The notes under the pieces are model-generated. The model was not told where the DNA came from and ran no database searches. It saw only the letters and a program-made list of their open reading frames with translations. This document shows, in pieces, positions 46,429-54,653 of a DNA stretch of 64,000 nt; position 1 is the first letter of the stretch; each line of letters opens with the position of its first letter. Source of the DNA: Mucilaginibacter sp. 14171R-50 (GTDB taxonomy: Bacteria > Bacteroidota > Bacteroidia > Sphingobacteriales > Sphingobacteriaceae); NCBI RefSeq assembly GCF_010093045.1, contig NZ_CP048115.1, forward strand, positions 2,294,001 to 2,358,000, read 5' to 3'. The translations under genes and the position numbers were made by a program.

Positions 46429-47730
46429 ATGAGTGAAAAGATTATACTGGTTTGGTTTAGGAATGACCTGCGCATACACGATAACGAAATATTATCTGAA
46501 GCAGTGCGCAGGGCTGATAAAGTTTTACCGGTATATATTTTTGATCCGTTTTACTTCCGCACCAATGCCGGCGGCGCTTTAAAAACAGGCAGCTTTCGTG
46601 CCCGGTTCTTATTGGAAGCCGTAACTGACCTGCGTGAAAACCTGAGAAAATACGACGCTCAATTGATCGTCCGCACTGGCGACCCGGCCGAAGTGCTCAC
46701 CCAACTGGCCGAAGAGTATAACGTTAGCGAAGTTTACCACCACCGTGAGGTAGCGCCTGACGAAACCGACGTTTCTGAAAGGGTGGAAGGTGCCTTGTGG
46801 AAAATGCAGCTTAACCTAAAGCATTTTATCGGGCATACTATGTACCACAAAGAGGACCTGCCCTTCCCGATAAAGGATATACCAGACAGCTTCGTTACCT
46901 TTAAAAAGAAGGTGGAGCGCGATAGTACTGTACGGCCTTGCGTTGTCAGTCCGGGACAGATACCAACGCCCGAAATTACAGATGCCGGAGCGATACCAAC
47001 GCTTGAAGACCTTGGGGTACCCAACCCTGTTGACGATGCACGCGCAGGCGAAAAGGTTACCGGCGGAGAAACAGCGGCATTGAAACAGCTGCATAATTAC
47101 CTTGAAAACTGCATGCAAAGCAGCGATGGTAAAAATATACGCAGCGCGTTATGTAATTCATCGGGCCTCGGGCCGTGGCTGGCCGTTGGCTGTATATCGC
47201 CCAGGCAGGTATATTGGGAGGTGGTTAATTATCACCGCGAGCACCGTTTACAGAACACCGACCCGATAATGCTGGAATTGCTTTGGCGCGATTACTTCAG
47301 GTTTATGTTTAAAAAACACGGGCAAAAGTTTTTCCGGTCCGAAGGGTTTGGCGATGTGCCCGATGTTGCCGCCAACCAGGACGAGCTTTTTGAGCAATGG
47401 AAAAACGGCCAAACAGGTGTGCCGTTTATTGATGCTGCCATGCATCAGCTTAATGCCACCGGCTACATAACCAACTACAGCAGGCAGGCGGTAGCTACCT
47501 ATCTAACTAAAGATATGCAGGTTGACTGGACAAAAGGTGCGCGTTATTTTGAAGAGAAACTGATAGATTATTCGCCGGCCAGTAATTGGGGTAACTGGGC
47601 TTTTATCGCGGGCGTAGGCAATGATACCAAGAGCAACCGTTTTTTTAACGCTGCTAAGCCAGTCAGCCAATTGGATGATAAAAGCGATTTTATAACCACC
47701 TGGCTGCCCGCTGCCGAGAGCTTAAGTTAG
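46429..47730 (+). CDS. cryptochrome DASH
   Basis: 433 residues. N-terminal photolyase domain (LVWFRNDLRIHDNE), the Cry-DASH-type segment HKEDLPFPIKDIPDSFVTFKKKVE at 139-163, and the FAD domain ending with NYSRQAVATYLTKDM, DYSPASNWGNW and FIAGVGNDTKSNRFF. Cry-DASH repairs CPDs in single-stranded or looped DNA and may act in light signalling. It sits near the photolyase but on the other strand, separated by the TetR-HAD-ABC1 operon. The 223-bp upstream gap has no exact -7 box. Confidence 0.95.
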   Translation: MSEKIILVWFRNDLRIHDNEILSEAVRRADKVLPVYIFDPFYFRTNAGGALKTGSFRARFLLEAVTDLRENLRKYDAQLIVRTGDPAEVLTQLAEEYNVSEVYHHREVAPDETDVSERVEGALWKMQLNLKHFIGHTMYHKEDLPFPIKDIPDSFVTFKKKVERDSTVRPCVVSPGQIPTPEITDAGAIPTLEDLGVPNPVDDARAGEKVTGGETAALKQLHNYLENCMQSSDGKNIRSALCNSSGLGPWLAVGCISPRQVYWEVVNYHREHRLQNTDPIMLELLWRDYFRFMFKKHGQKFFRSEGFGDVPDVAANQDELFEQWKNGQTGVPFIDAAMHQLNATGYITNYSRQAVATYLTKDMQVDWTKGARYFEEKLIDYSPASNWGNWAFIAGVGNDTKSNRFFNAAKPVSQLDDKSDFITTWLPAAESLS

Positions 47731-47786
47731 TGGCTGACACTGGTATAAACGCAACAAAAACAATATCTTAGCGTATATATAGTATC

Positions 47787-47888
47787 ATGAACCCATTTGA
47801 ACAATTTACCATCATTATAGGCCTGCTGGCCGTATTGTTTGAAGGGTTTGCCTATCTCCGCAGTTTTCTGCAAAAGTTACTACACTAA
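47787..47888 (+). CDS. possible 33-residue membrane peptide
   Basis: Short frame MNPFEQFTIIIGLLAVLFEGF... with one hydrophobic helix and a basic tail. It lies 56 bp after Cry-DASH on the same strand and 8 bp from the convergent DUF3667 gene. Supported only by its composition and position. Confidence 0.3.
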   Translation: MNPFEQFTIIIGLLAVLFEGFAYLRSFLQKLLH

Positions 47889-47896
47889 AACATTCA

Positions 47897-48778
47897 TCAG
47901 GAAATATGTACGCCGTATATGGTTTTGTAAAAAAGCAATATCCGGTAGCCATATAATGCCGTCGTAAAAAATATTACGGTGAATAACGCCGCAGCAACCG
48001 TAAAAGCTATGCCGGTTTTATAGAAGCGCCGGGCGGCGATACCCAGGTAAATGCCAAAGACAATAAGGTTGATAAGCGAACTTAAGGCATCAAAAGAAGC
48101 CGAAAAGTTGGTTTTATTGAATGCGTAAAACGGGGTGCTTATCAATGTAGTGAAAGCCGCGTAGTAGATAAGGATGAACGAGAAGTAATGCGTTGCAAAC
48201 ACCAGGTGTTCTGAGAAATATTTTTTACGGTTGATAAAAAGAAATGCGAACGCAGCTGCCAGTACGGGTATGAACAGCACGATAAATAATTTAGATTCGG
48301 TGCCTATGTGTTCGTTAAAGGCGATGGTCAATTTTTCAAACTGTTTGTTGTTAGTTGCTTTGGCTAAAATGACATTTTTGGTATTGAAGTAAGTGTAGGG
48401 CTTATAATCATAAAAAGCCCATAACGATTGCGAAAATATATTAAGCTTACCCGCGAGCAGAAAGAAAATAAGGTTGCATATCAGGAACAGCTGAAACGGC
48501 TTAACAAAGTTTACCCTTTTGCCTGCCGAAAAATTAACCGTAAGCATTCCCGGCTTTAGTATCAAAACCTTAACCGATCTGAAAAACTTGGTATCGAAAT
48601 GTGTAAGCCCCTCAAACGATTCCTCAACGTAGTGCTTTAGTACAAAATCATGTTCTGCAATAACTTTTTCACCACAAACGTTACAATAATTACCATTGAT
48701 GATGTGGCCGCACGATGCACAGTTTACAAAATCACGATCGGTTTGGTTATGCTTTATAGTTGGCCCAGGTTTACGCAC
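47897..48778 (-). CDS. DUF3667 membrane protein with zinc ribbon
   Basis: 293 residues. N-terminal zinc ribbon with Cys20, Cys23, Cys32 and Cys35, the DUF3667 block (FVLKHYVEESFEGLTHFDTKFFRS), then about five membrane helices. Found widely in Bacteroidota, function unknown. Alone, divergent from the oxoglutarate dehydrogenase genes. Confidence 0.88.
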   Translation of the reverse strand: MRKPGPTIKHNQTDRDFVNCASCGHIINGNYCNVCGEKVIAEHDFVLKHYVEESFEGLTHFDTKFFRSVKVLILKPGMLTVNFSAGKRVNFVKPFQLFLICNLIFFLLAGKLNIFSQSLWAFYDYKPYTYFNTKNVILAKATNNKQFEKLTIAFNEHIGTESKLFIVLFIPVLAAAFAFLFINRKKYFSEHLVFATHYFSFILIYYAAFTTLISTPFYAFNKTNFSASFDALSSLINLIVFGIYLGIAARRFYKTGIAFTVAAALFTVIFFTTALYGYRILLFYKTIYGVHIS

Positions 48779-48865
48779 ATCAATATCATTAATGCTTAAA
48801 TGTAATAAATTGCTGAATGCATTAAAAGTAATGTATATATTTTTAGCATTTAGTTCTATAATGCT

Positions 48866-48873
48866 TAGTTTTG
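48866..48873 (+). promoter_or_regulatory. -7 box TAGTTTTG of the 2-oxoglutarate dehydrogenase operon
   Basis: Exact TAnnTTTG, 24 bp upstream of the E1 ATG; predicts a leader of about 20 nt. Confidence 0.6.
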
Positions 48874-48897
48874 TACCGTTTATAACATTGGTTTCTC

Positions 48898-51702
48898 ATG
48901 GATCGCCTCAATTACATCAATAGCGGAAACGCAGCCTATATTAATACATTATATGAAGCTTACAAACAGGACCCCGAATCGATAGATTTTGGCTGGCAAA
49001 AGTTTTTTGAAGGATTTGATTTTGGCAAAGACGGCCAGGGCATGGCGGCTGCTAACACCGAAACGCCTGAGCACTTTCTGAAAGAGATCAATGTATTAAA
49101 CATGATAAACGGGTATCGCAACCGCGGCCATCTGTTCACTAAAACAAACCCGGTACGCGAGCGCCGCAAATATTTTCCGGGTAAAGAGCTGGAAACATTT
49201 GGCTTAAGCGAGGCTGATATGGATACCGTTTTTAACGCCGGCGTTGAAGTTGGCTTGGGCCCCGCAACCCTGCGCGATATACGCCAGCTTTTAGAACAAA
49301 CCTATTGCCAGTCTATCGGCGCCGAATATACTTACATCCGCAACCCTATTAAACTTAAATGGTTTGAGGACCGGATGGAAAGCAAACGCAACACCCCGTC
49401 GTTTACGCTTGAAGAAAAAAAGCTGATGCTGGCCAAACTGAATGAGGCCGTTGTATTTGAGAATTTTTTGGGCACAAAATTTCTGGGCCAGAAACGCTTC
49501 TCGCTTGAAGGGGCAGAAGCCCTGATCCCGGCGCTTAATTCGGTTATAAAAAGGGGGTCGGAACTCGGCATCGAGGAGTTCATTATCGGTATGGCGCATC
49601 GGGGCCGTTTAAATGTGCTTACCAACATCATGGAGAAAACCTACAAAGAGGTGTTCTCGGAGTTTGAAGGTAAAAATTACGACTCGGGATCTCCGTTTGG
49701 TGGTGATGTGAAATACCACTTAGGCTTTTCAACCGATGTAGAAACAGCCGAAGGGAAAAAAGTACACTTAAGCCTTTGCCCCAATCCATCACACTTAGAG
49801 GCCGTTGACCCTGTGGTAGAAGGCATCACCCGTTCAAAAATTGATTACAAACATAATGGCGATCATTCAAAGATAGCCCCTATATTGATACATGGCGATG
49901 CATCTATAGCGGGGCAAGGTATTGTTTATGAAGTTTTACAGATGGAAAAGCTGGACGGTTACCGTACCGGCGGCACCATACACCTCGTAATTAACAACCA
50001 GATAGGCTTTACCACCAATTATAAGGATGCCCGCTCAAGCACTTATTGCACCGATGTGGCCAAAACGGTTCTTTCGCCGGTATTTCATGTAAATGGTGAT
50101 GATGTTGAGGCGTTGGTTTACGTAGTTAACCTGGCTATGGAGTACAGGCAGGTGTTTAACGAGGACGTATTTATTGATATACTTTGCTACCGCCGTTACG
50201 GACACAATGAGGCCGACGAGCCGAAATTTACACAGCCGGTATTATACAAGGCAATTGAAGCACACCCTAACCCGCTGCAGATATACAACAAAAAGCTGGT
50301 AGACGAAGGCAGCATTGACGATAAATATGCCAAACAATTAGAGAAAGCCTTCCGCGCGGAATTACAGCAAATGCTGGATGAGGCAAAGGCTGCCGACAGG
50401 TTTACCGATACCATACCGATGTTTGAAGGCGCATGGAGCGGACTGCATTTGGCTAATCACCGCGAAATGATCAGCGCAGTTGAAACCTCGGTTGATAAAG
50501 ATACACTCATCGAAATAGGGAACAAGTTAACGGTACTGCCAAAAGGCAAGCAATTTTTTAAAAAAATTGAGAAATTGTTCCAGGACCGTAACGAGATGGT
50601 TAATAAAACCGGCGTGTTCGACTGGGCAATGGGCGAACTGCTGGCTTACGGCACTTTGTTAAAAGAGGGTTTCCCGGTAAGGTTAAGCGGAGAGGACGTT
50701 AAGCGCGGTACCTTCTCGCACCGTCATGCGGTGCTCACCCTGGCCGATTCGGAAGATGAATACACCCCGCTGGAAACTATAGACACACAAGCAAAGCTGA
50801 GTATATACAATTCGCTGCTATCAGAATACGGCGTGTTGGGTTTTGAATACGGTTACGCTTTAGCCAACCCGAAGGCATTAACCATTTGGGAGGCCCAGTT
50901 TGGCGATTTCTTTAATGGCGCACAGATCATTGTTGACCAGTATATTGCCAGCGCCGAAACAAAATGGCAGCGTGGTAACGGTTTGGTAATGTTACTGCCA
51001 CACGGTTATGAAGGCCAGGGTCCCGAGCATTCGTCGGCACGGGTTGAGCGTTTTTTAGAGCTTTGCGCTGATGATAACATACAAGTGGCCAATTGCACTA
51101 CGCCTGCAAACTTCTTTCACATACTACGCAGGCAAATGCACCGCAATTTCCGCAAGCCGCTTATCATATTTACGCCAAAAAGCTTATTGCGCAGCCCTAA
51201 TTGCGTGTCGCCGCTGGAAGATTTTACAAATGGCAAGTTTCACGAATTGATTGATGACACTTACGCCGATGTTAAAAAAGTTAAACGCGTATTACTTTGT
51301 ACCGGTAAAGTTTATTACGACCTGTTTGAGAAACAGCAAGCCGATAAACGTAAGGATGTGGCTATAGTGCGTATCGAACAATTATACCCAACACCGGTAC
51401 AGCAAATATTAAAGGTAAAAGCCAAATACGAAAAGGCTACCGAGTTTTTCTGGGTACAGGAAGAACCTGAAAACATGGGCGCCTGGCCGTATATTTGCCG
51501 TAAGTTTCATAGCGATAAGTATTTAAACCTTGATGTGATATCGCGGCTTGAAGGCAGCAGCACCGCTACGGGTTTTGCCAAACAGCATGCTGCGCAGCAG
51601 TTACATATTGTATCAAAAGCATTTGAAGCGCCTGCCGGCAAACTGGTTAAAGAAACTATCAAAAAAACAACCGAAAAAATGGCTAACGCGGGGGCAGATT
51701 GA
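48898..51702 (+). CDS. sucA: 2-oxoglutarate dehydrogenase E1 component
   Basis: 934 residues, normal for SucA/OdhA. Thiamine diphosphate enzyme that decarboxylates 2-oxoglutarate in the TCA cycle. Visible: N-terminal E2-binding segment (LNYINSGNAAYINTLYEAY), the active-site GMAHRGRLNVL, GDASIAGQGIVYE, and NNQIGFTTNYKDARSS. The C-terminal half contains the transketolase-like domains. Followed by the E2 gene 114 bp downstream. Confidence 0.96.
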   Translation: MDRLNYINSGNAAYINTLYEAYKQDPESIDFGWQKFFEGFDFGKDGQGMAAANTETPEHFLKEINVLNMINGYRNRGHLFTKTNPVRERRKYFPGKELETFGLSEADMDTVFNAGVEVGLGPATLRDIRQLLEQTYCQSIGAEYTYIRNPIKLKWFEDRMESKRNTPSFTLEEKKLMLAKLNEAVVFENFLGTKFLGQKRFSLEGAEALIPALNSVIKRGSELGIEEFIIGMAHRGRLNVLTNIMEKTYKEVFSEFEGKNYDSGSPFGGDVKYHLGFSTDVETAEGKKVHLSLCPNPSHLEAVDPVVEGITRSKIDYKHNGDHSKIAPILIHGDASIAGQGIVYEVLQMEKLDGYRTGGTIHLVINNQIGFTTNYKDARSSTYCTDVAKTVLSPVFHVNGDDVEALVYVVNLAMEYRQVFNEDVFIDILCYRRYGHNEADEPKFTQPVLYKAIEAHPNPLQIYNKKLVDEGSIDDKYAKQLEKAFRAELQQMLDEAKAADRFTDTIPMFEGAWSGLHLANHREMISAVETSVDKDTLIEIGNKLTVLPKGKQFFKKIEKLFQDRNEMVNKTGVFDWAMGELLAYGTLLKEGFPVRLSGEDVKRGTFSHRHAVLTLADSEDEYTPLETIDTQAKLSIYNSLLSEYGVLGFEYGYALANPKALTIWEAQFGDFFNGAQIIVDQYIASAETKWQRGNGLVMLLPHGYEGQGPEHSSARVERFLELCADDNIQVANCTTPANFFHILRRQMHRNFRKPLIIFTPKSLLRSPNCVSPLEDFTNGKFHELIDDTYADVKKVKRVLLCTGKVYYDLFEKQQADKRKDVAIVRIEQLYPTPVQQILKVKAKYEKATEFFWVQEEPENMGAWPYICRKFHSDKYLNLDVISRLEGSSTATGFAKQHAAQQLHIVSKAFEAPAGKLVKETIKKTTEKMANAGAD

Positions 51703-51706
51703 TAAG

Positions 51707-51790
51707 AGTTTAAAGTTTAAAGTAGAAAGGTAAAAGTTTTTGAACGCGCACTCTCTCTACTTTCAACCTTTAACTTTATACTTTCAACTA
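51707..51790. repeat. inverted AAAGT-rich intergenic repeat between sucA and sucB
   Basis: A GTTTAAAGTTTAAAGTAGAAAGG arm faces a CTACTTTCAACCTTTAACTTTATACTTTCAAC-like arm with a central CGCGC. It sits in the gap between two coupled genes and could modulate read-through; such repeats are frequent in related genomes. Confidence 0.5.
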
Positions 51791-51816
51791 ACAAAAACAC
51801 TACAACTACTATAAAT

Positions 51817-53415
51817 ATGAGTTTAGAAATAAAAGTTCCGCCGGTAGGCGAATCCATTACCGAAGTAACCTTATCAGCCTGGAAAAAAAAGGACGGTGAC
51901 CATGTAGAAATGGACGAAGTGATAGCCGAGCTGGAATCAGATAAGGCTACATTTGAGCTTACCGCCGAAAAGGCCGGAACTTTAAGGACCGCAGCCGCCG
52001 AAGGTGATGTATTGGCCATTGGCGCTGTGGTAGCAACTATAGATGAAACCGGCGCACCTGCAGCTGCTGCTGATAATGCACCTGCCGCACCTGTTGTGGC
52101 TAAAGATGAGCCTGCAAAAGCCGATAGCCCCGAGGCGCCTGCAAATGCGCCTGCCCCGGCACCAAATCAGGGTGGTGGTTCGTCATTAGAAATAAAAGTA
52201 CCACCGGTGGGCGAGTCTATTACCGAAGTAACCCTGTCGCGCTGGATCAAAAAGGATGGTGATGCCGTTGAAATGGACGAAGCCATTGCCGAGCTGGAAT
52301 CTGATAAAGCAACATTTGAGCTTACTGCCGAAAAGGCCGGTACGCTGAAAACTATAGCCAAAGAAGGCGATACCCTGGCCATTGGCGCAGTGGTTTGTAC
52401 CATTGAAGGCAGCGGTGCTTCTGCGCCGGCTGTAACAACCCCAATAACCCAGGCAATTGTTGATAAAGTGAACGAATCGCCGCAGGTTGCACCTTCAAAA
52501 GGGACTACTTATGCATCGGGGACCCCTTCGCCTGCTGCCGCAAAAATATTAGCCGAAAAGGGCGTTGAAGCATCGTCAGTGAATGGTACCGGTGTTGATG
52601 GCCGCATTACCAAAGGTGATGCACTTAACGCGCAAAACGCGCCTGCTGCCGCACCCGCACAAGCTGCTGCTAAACCTGCTGCCAGTGCTCCTGCCGCTGC
52701 TACCCCTACCGGTCCGCGAAGCGACCGTCGTGAAAAAATGTCGTCGTTACGTAAAACGGTTGCGAAGCGCCTGGTTGCCGTTAAAAGCGAAACAGCCATG
52801 CTCACTACTTTCAACGAGGTAGATATGCAGCCGATAATGGAACTGCGTGGTAAATACAAAGATAAATTTAAAGAGAAACACGGCGTTGGCCTGGGCTTTA
52901 TGTCGTTATTTACCAAAGCCGTTACCGAGGCCTTAAAAGAATGGCCTGCCGTTGGCGCACGCATAGAGGGTGAAGAGATAGTTTACAGCAATTTTGCTGA
53001 CATCTCGATAGCGGTATCGGCACCAAAAGGTCTGGTGGTTCCGGTTATCCGCAATGCCGAGAGCATGAGCCTTGCCGAAATTGAAAAAGCCATTGTGGTA
53101 CTTGCAGGCAAAGCCCGCGAAAGCAAACTCACGCTGGAAGAAATGACCGGCGGTACGTTCACCATCACCAATGGCGGCGTGTTTGGCTCCATGATGTCGA
53201 CCCCGATACTAAACTCGCCGCAATCGGCCATATTGGGTATGCACAATATTATCGAGCGGCCGGTTGCCGTAAACGGACAGGTAGTTATCCGCCCGATGAT
53301 GTACCTGGCCCTGTCATACGATCACCGTATCATTGATGGCCGTGAATCAGTAAGCTTCCTGGTACGTGTAAAACAATTATTGGAAGACCCAACAAGGTTA
53401 CTTTTAGGAGTATAA
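51817..53415 (+). CDS. sucB: 2-oxoglutarate dehydrogenase E2 (dihydrolipoamide succinyltransferase) with two lipoyl domains
   Basis: 532 residues, longer than the roughly 400 of single-lipoyl SucB. Two near-identical lipoyl domains: Lys43 and Lys164, each in [11 protein letters not shown], joined by an Ala/Pro linker. A peripheral subunit-binding domain (about 235-270, [13 protein letters not shown] and [10 protein letters not shown]) and the catalytic domain (about 300-532) ending with [11 protein letters not shown], which carries the HxxxD motif, follow. The duplication looks recent because the domains are nearly the same. Confidence 0.95.
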   Translation: MSLEIKVPPVGESITEVTLSAWKKKDGDHVEMDEVIAELESDKATFELTAEKAGTLRTAAAEGDVLAIGAVVATIDETGAPAAAADNAPAAPVVAKDEPAKADSPEAPANAPAPAPNQGGGSSLEIKVPPVGESITEVTLSRWIKKDGDAVEMDEAIAELESDKATFELTAEKAGTLKTIAKEGDTLAIGAVVCTIEGSGASAPAVTTPITQAIVDKVNESPQVAPSKGTTYASGTPSPAAAKILAEKGVEASSVNGTGVDGRITKGDALNAQNAPAAAPAQAAAKPAASAPAAATPTGPRSDRREKMSSLRKTVAKRLVAVKSETAMLTTFNEVDMQPIMELRGKYKDKFKEKHGVGLGFMSLFTKAVTEALKEWPAVGARIEGEEIVYSNFADISIAVSAPKGLVVPVIRNAESMSLAEIEKAIVVLAGKARESKLTLEEMTGGTFTITNGGVFGSMMSTPILNSPQSAILGMHNIIERPVAVNGQVVIRPMMYLALSYDHRIIDGRESVSFLVRVKQLLEDPTRLLLGV

Positions 53416-53436
53416 TTACGATTTTTTGAATAATAT

Positions 53437-53460
53437 AAGGCCCGGTTATGCCGGGCTTTG
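53437..53460 (+). terminator. intrinsic terminator of the sucAB operon
   Basis: AAGGCCCGG / CCGGGCTTT stem with TTATG loop, followed by GTTGTTTT. 21 bp after the sucB stop. Confidence 0.8.
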
Positions 53461-53470
53461 TTGTTTTATA

Positions 53471-53566
53471 TGTCATTGCGAGCGATAGCGCGGCAATCTC
53501 GTCATATGAAAAGAGTTCATGCATTGGCTGCGAGGTTGCCGCGTCGCTACGCTCCTCGCAATGACA
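53471..53566. repeat. TGTCATTGCGAG-type inverted intergenic repeat
   Basis: Begins TGTCATTGCGAGCGATAGC and ends CTCCTCGCAATGACA, with GCGGCAATCTC and GAGGTTGCCGC as inner arms. This is a very common repeat family in Bacteroidota; here it separates sucB from the convergent DinB gene. Confidence 0.75.
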
Positions 53567-53585
53567 TGCGGTTTTATTGTGCCTT

Positions 53586-54044
53586 CTACACCAGTTTCCT
53601 CATCGCCATAATATAACCAATGTGCAGCCCTTCATGAAATGGCAAAAATGCAAGCGCGTCATCTATACTGGCCATGGTTACACCGTAACGGGTTGTCCAG
53701 GCAGGGTAAGTACCGAAAATGCCATTTTTATAGTCGTGCTCCAACTGGTCTAAACTGGTTGTTAACAAGGTTTTTATTTCCTCAAACCCTGCGGCATCTA
53801 CCGGGCCTTCAGGTTTGCTTTCGGGCTTATACCTTTGAAAGAACGCATCGTCAACCCAGGTATTCAACCCCGCGCGTTTGTAGCAAACACCCTGTTGGGC
53901 GGCTATCATGTGGCCCAGGTTCCATATAATATTGTTATTAAAACCGGCGGGTATCTTGTTTAACTGCTCCAGGCTAAAATTGTTAAGGGTGCTAACTATG
54001 TTAAGGCGCGGCCTGCGCATAATTTCCAGTTGTTTTTCTATCAT
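53586..54044 (-). CDS. DinB family protein
   Basis: 152 residues, four-helix metal-binding DinB/YfiT-like fold. Candidate metal histidines: His48 in NLGHMIAAQ, and the FHEGLHIGYI pair near residue 137. Such proteins are often thiol-dependent transferases or of unknown function. Stands alone. Confidence 0.85.
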   Translation of the reverse strand: MIEKQLEIMRRPRLNIVSTLNNFSLEQLNKIPAGFNNNIIWNLGHMIAAQQGVCYKRAGLNTWVDDAFFQRYKPESKPEGPVDAAGFEEIKTLLTTSLDQLEHDYKNGIFGTYPAWTTRYGVTMASIDDALAFLPFHEGLHIGYIMAMRKLV

Positions 54045-54172
54045 GACTCAAATATATAAGTTGTTCGGTTATAGTGGCGGTATATCCTTAAAATGGCTGC
54101 ATGTGCACATAAACAATACTATCGCTTTGCTGTTATAATATTAATAAGCAGATATAGTATATTGGTAACGTT

Positions 54173-54538
54173 ATGGCTAAGAAAATTTTAGTTATTGAGG
54201 ATGATAAGGATATCAGGGACACTGTAACCTTTGCTCTTGAAAGCGAGGGATATGAAGTGATATCATCTGAAAATTCGAGGATTTTAAAATTTATAGACCA
54301 GCATAAACCCGACCTGATACTGTTAGATAACTGGCTTACCGAATGGAAAAGCGACGCCAGCGGCCAGCAATTAAGCTACGAATTAAAATCTGATCCTAAA
54401 ACAAGCCACATACCTGTAATCATTGTGTCTGCGGTAAGCAACGTAGCCGAAATTGCAAAAGCCGGCTTGTCTGATGGTTATCTTAAAAAACCTTTCGATC
54501 TGGAGGAACTGAACGCCATTGTAAAGAAACATATTTAA
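54173..54538 (+). CDS. single-domain response regulator (receiver only)
   Basis: 121 residues. Acidic pocket EDDKD, phospho-acceptor Asp52 in LILLDNW, Ser in IIVSA and Lys in LKKPFDLEEL near 113. No output domain. Related to the receiver protein at 12960-13325, with the same LLD-x-W and KPFDL(D/E)EL. No kinase next to it. Confidence 0.9.
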   Translation: MAKKILVIEDDKDIRDTVTFALESEGYEVISSENSRILKFIDQHKPDLILLDNWLTEWKSDASGQQLSYELKSDPKTSHIPVIIVSAVSNVAEIAKAGLSDGYLKKPFDLEELNAIVKKHI

Positions 54539-54540
54539 CT

Positions 54541-54560
54541 CCCGGCCCCCTAAAGGGGGA
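54541..54560. repeat. CCCCCTAAAGGGGG-type intergenic repeat
   Basis: CCCCCTAAAGGGGG palindrome right after the response-regulator stop. A related fragment, CCCTTCAAGGGGG, lies at 54630-54643. Belongs to the class of GC-rich dispersed repeats also seen at 45438-45554. Confidence 0.5.
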
Positions 54561-54581
54561 GTTTTGAGAAGCTTAAACAAG

Positions 54582-54611
54582 AAAAGCCCAACTTTTATGA
54601 GTTGGGCTTTT
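54582..54611. terminator. bidirectional intrinsic terminator
   Basis: AAAAGCCCAAC / GTTGGGCTTTT stem with loop TTTTATGA between the converging receiver and TonB-receptor genes. Confidence 0.85.
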
Positions 54612-54653
54612 CTATATATAAATTTACTGCCCTTCAAGGGGGCTGGGTGGAGT

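Noticed and set aside
52509..52964. 151-codon frame opposite sucB
   Set aside because: Antisense of the Ala/Pro-rich linker and catalytic region; low-complexity shadow.
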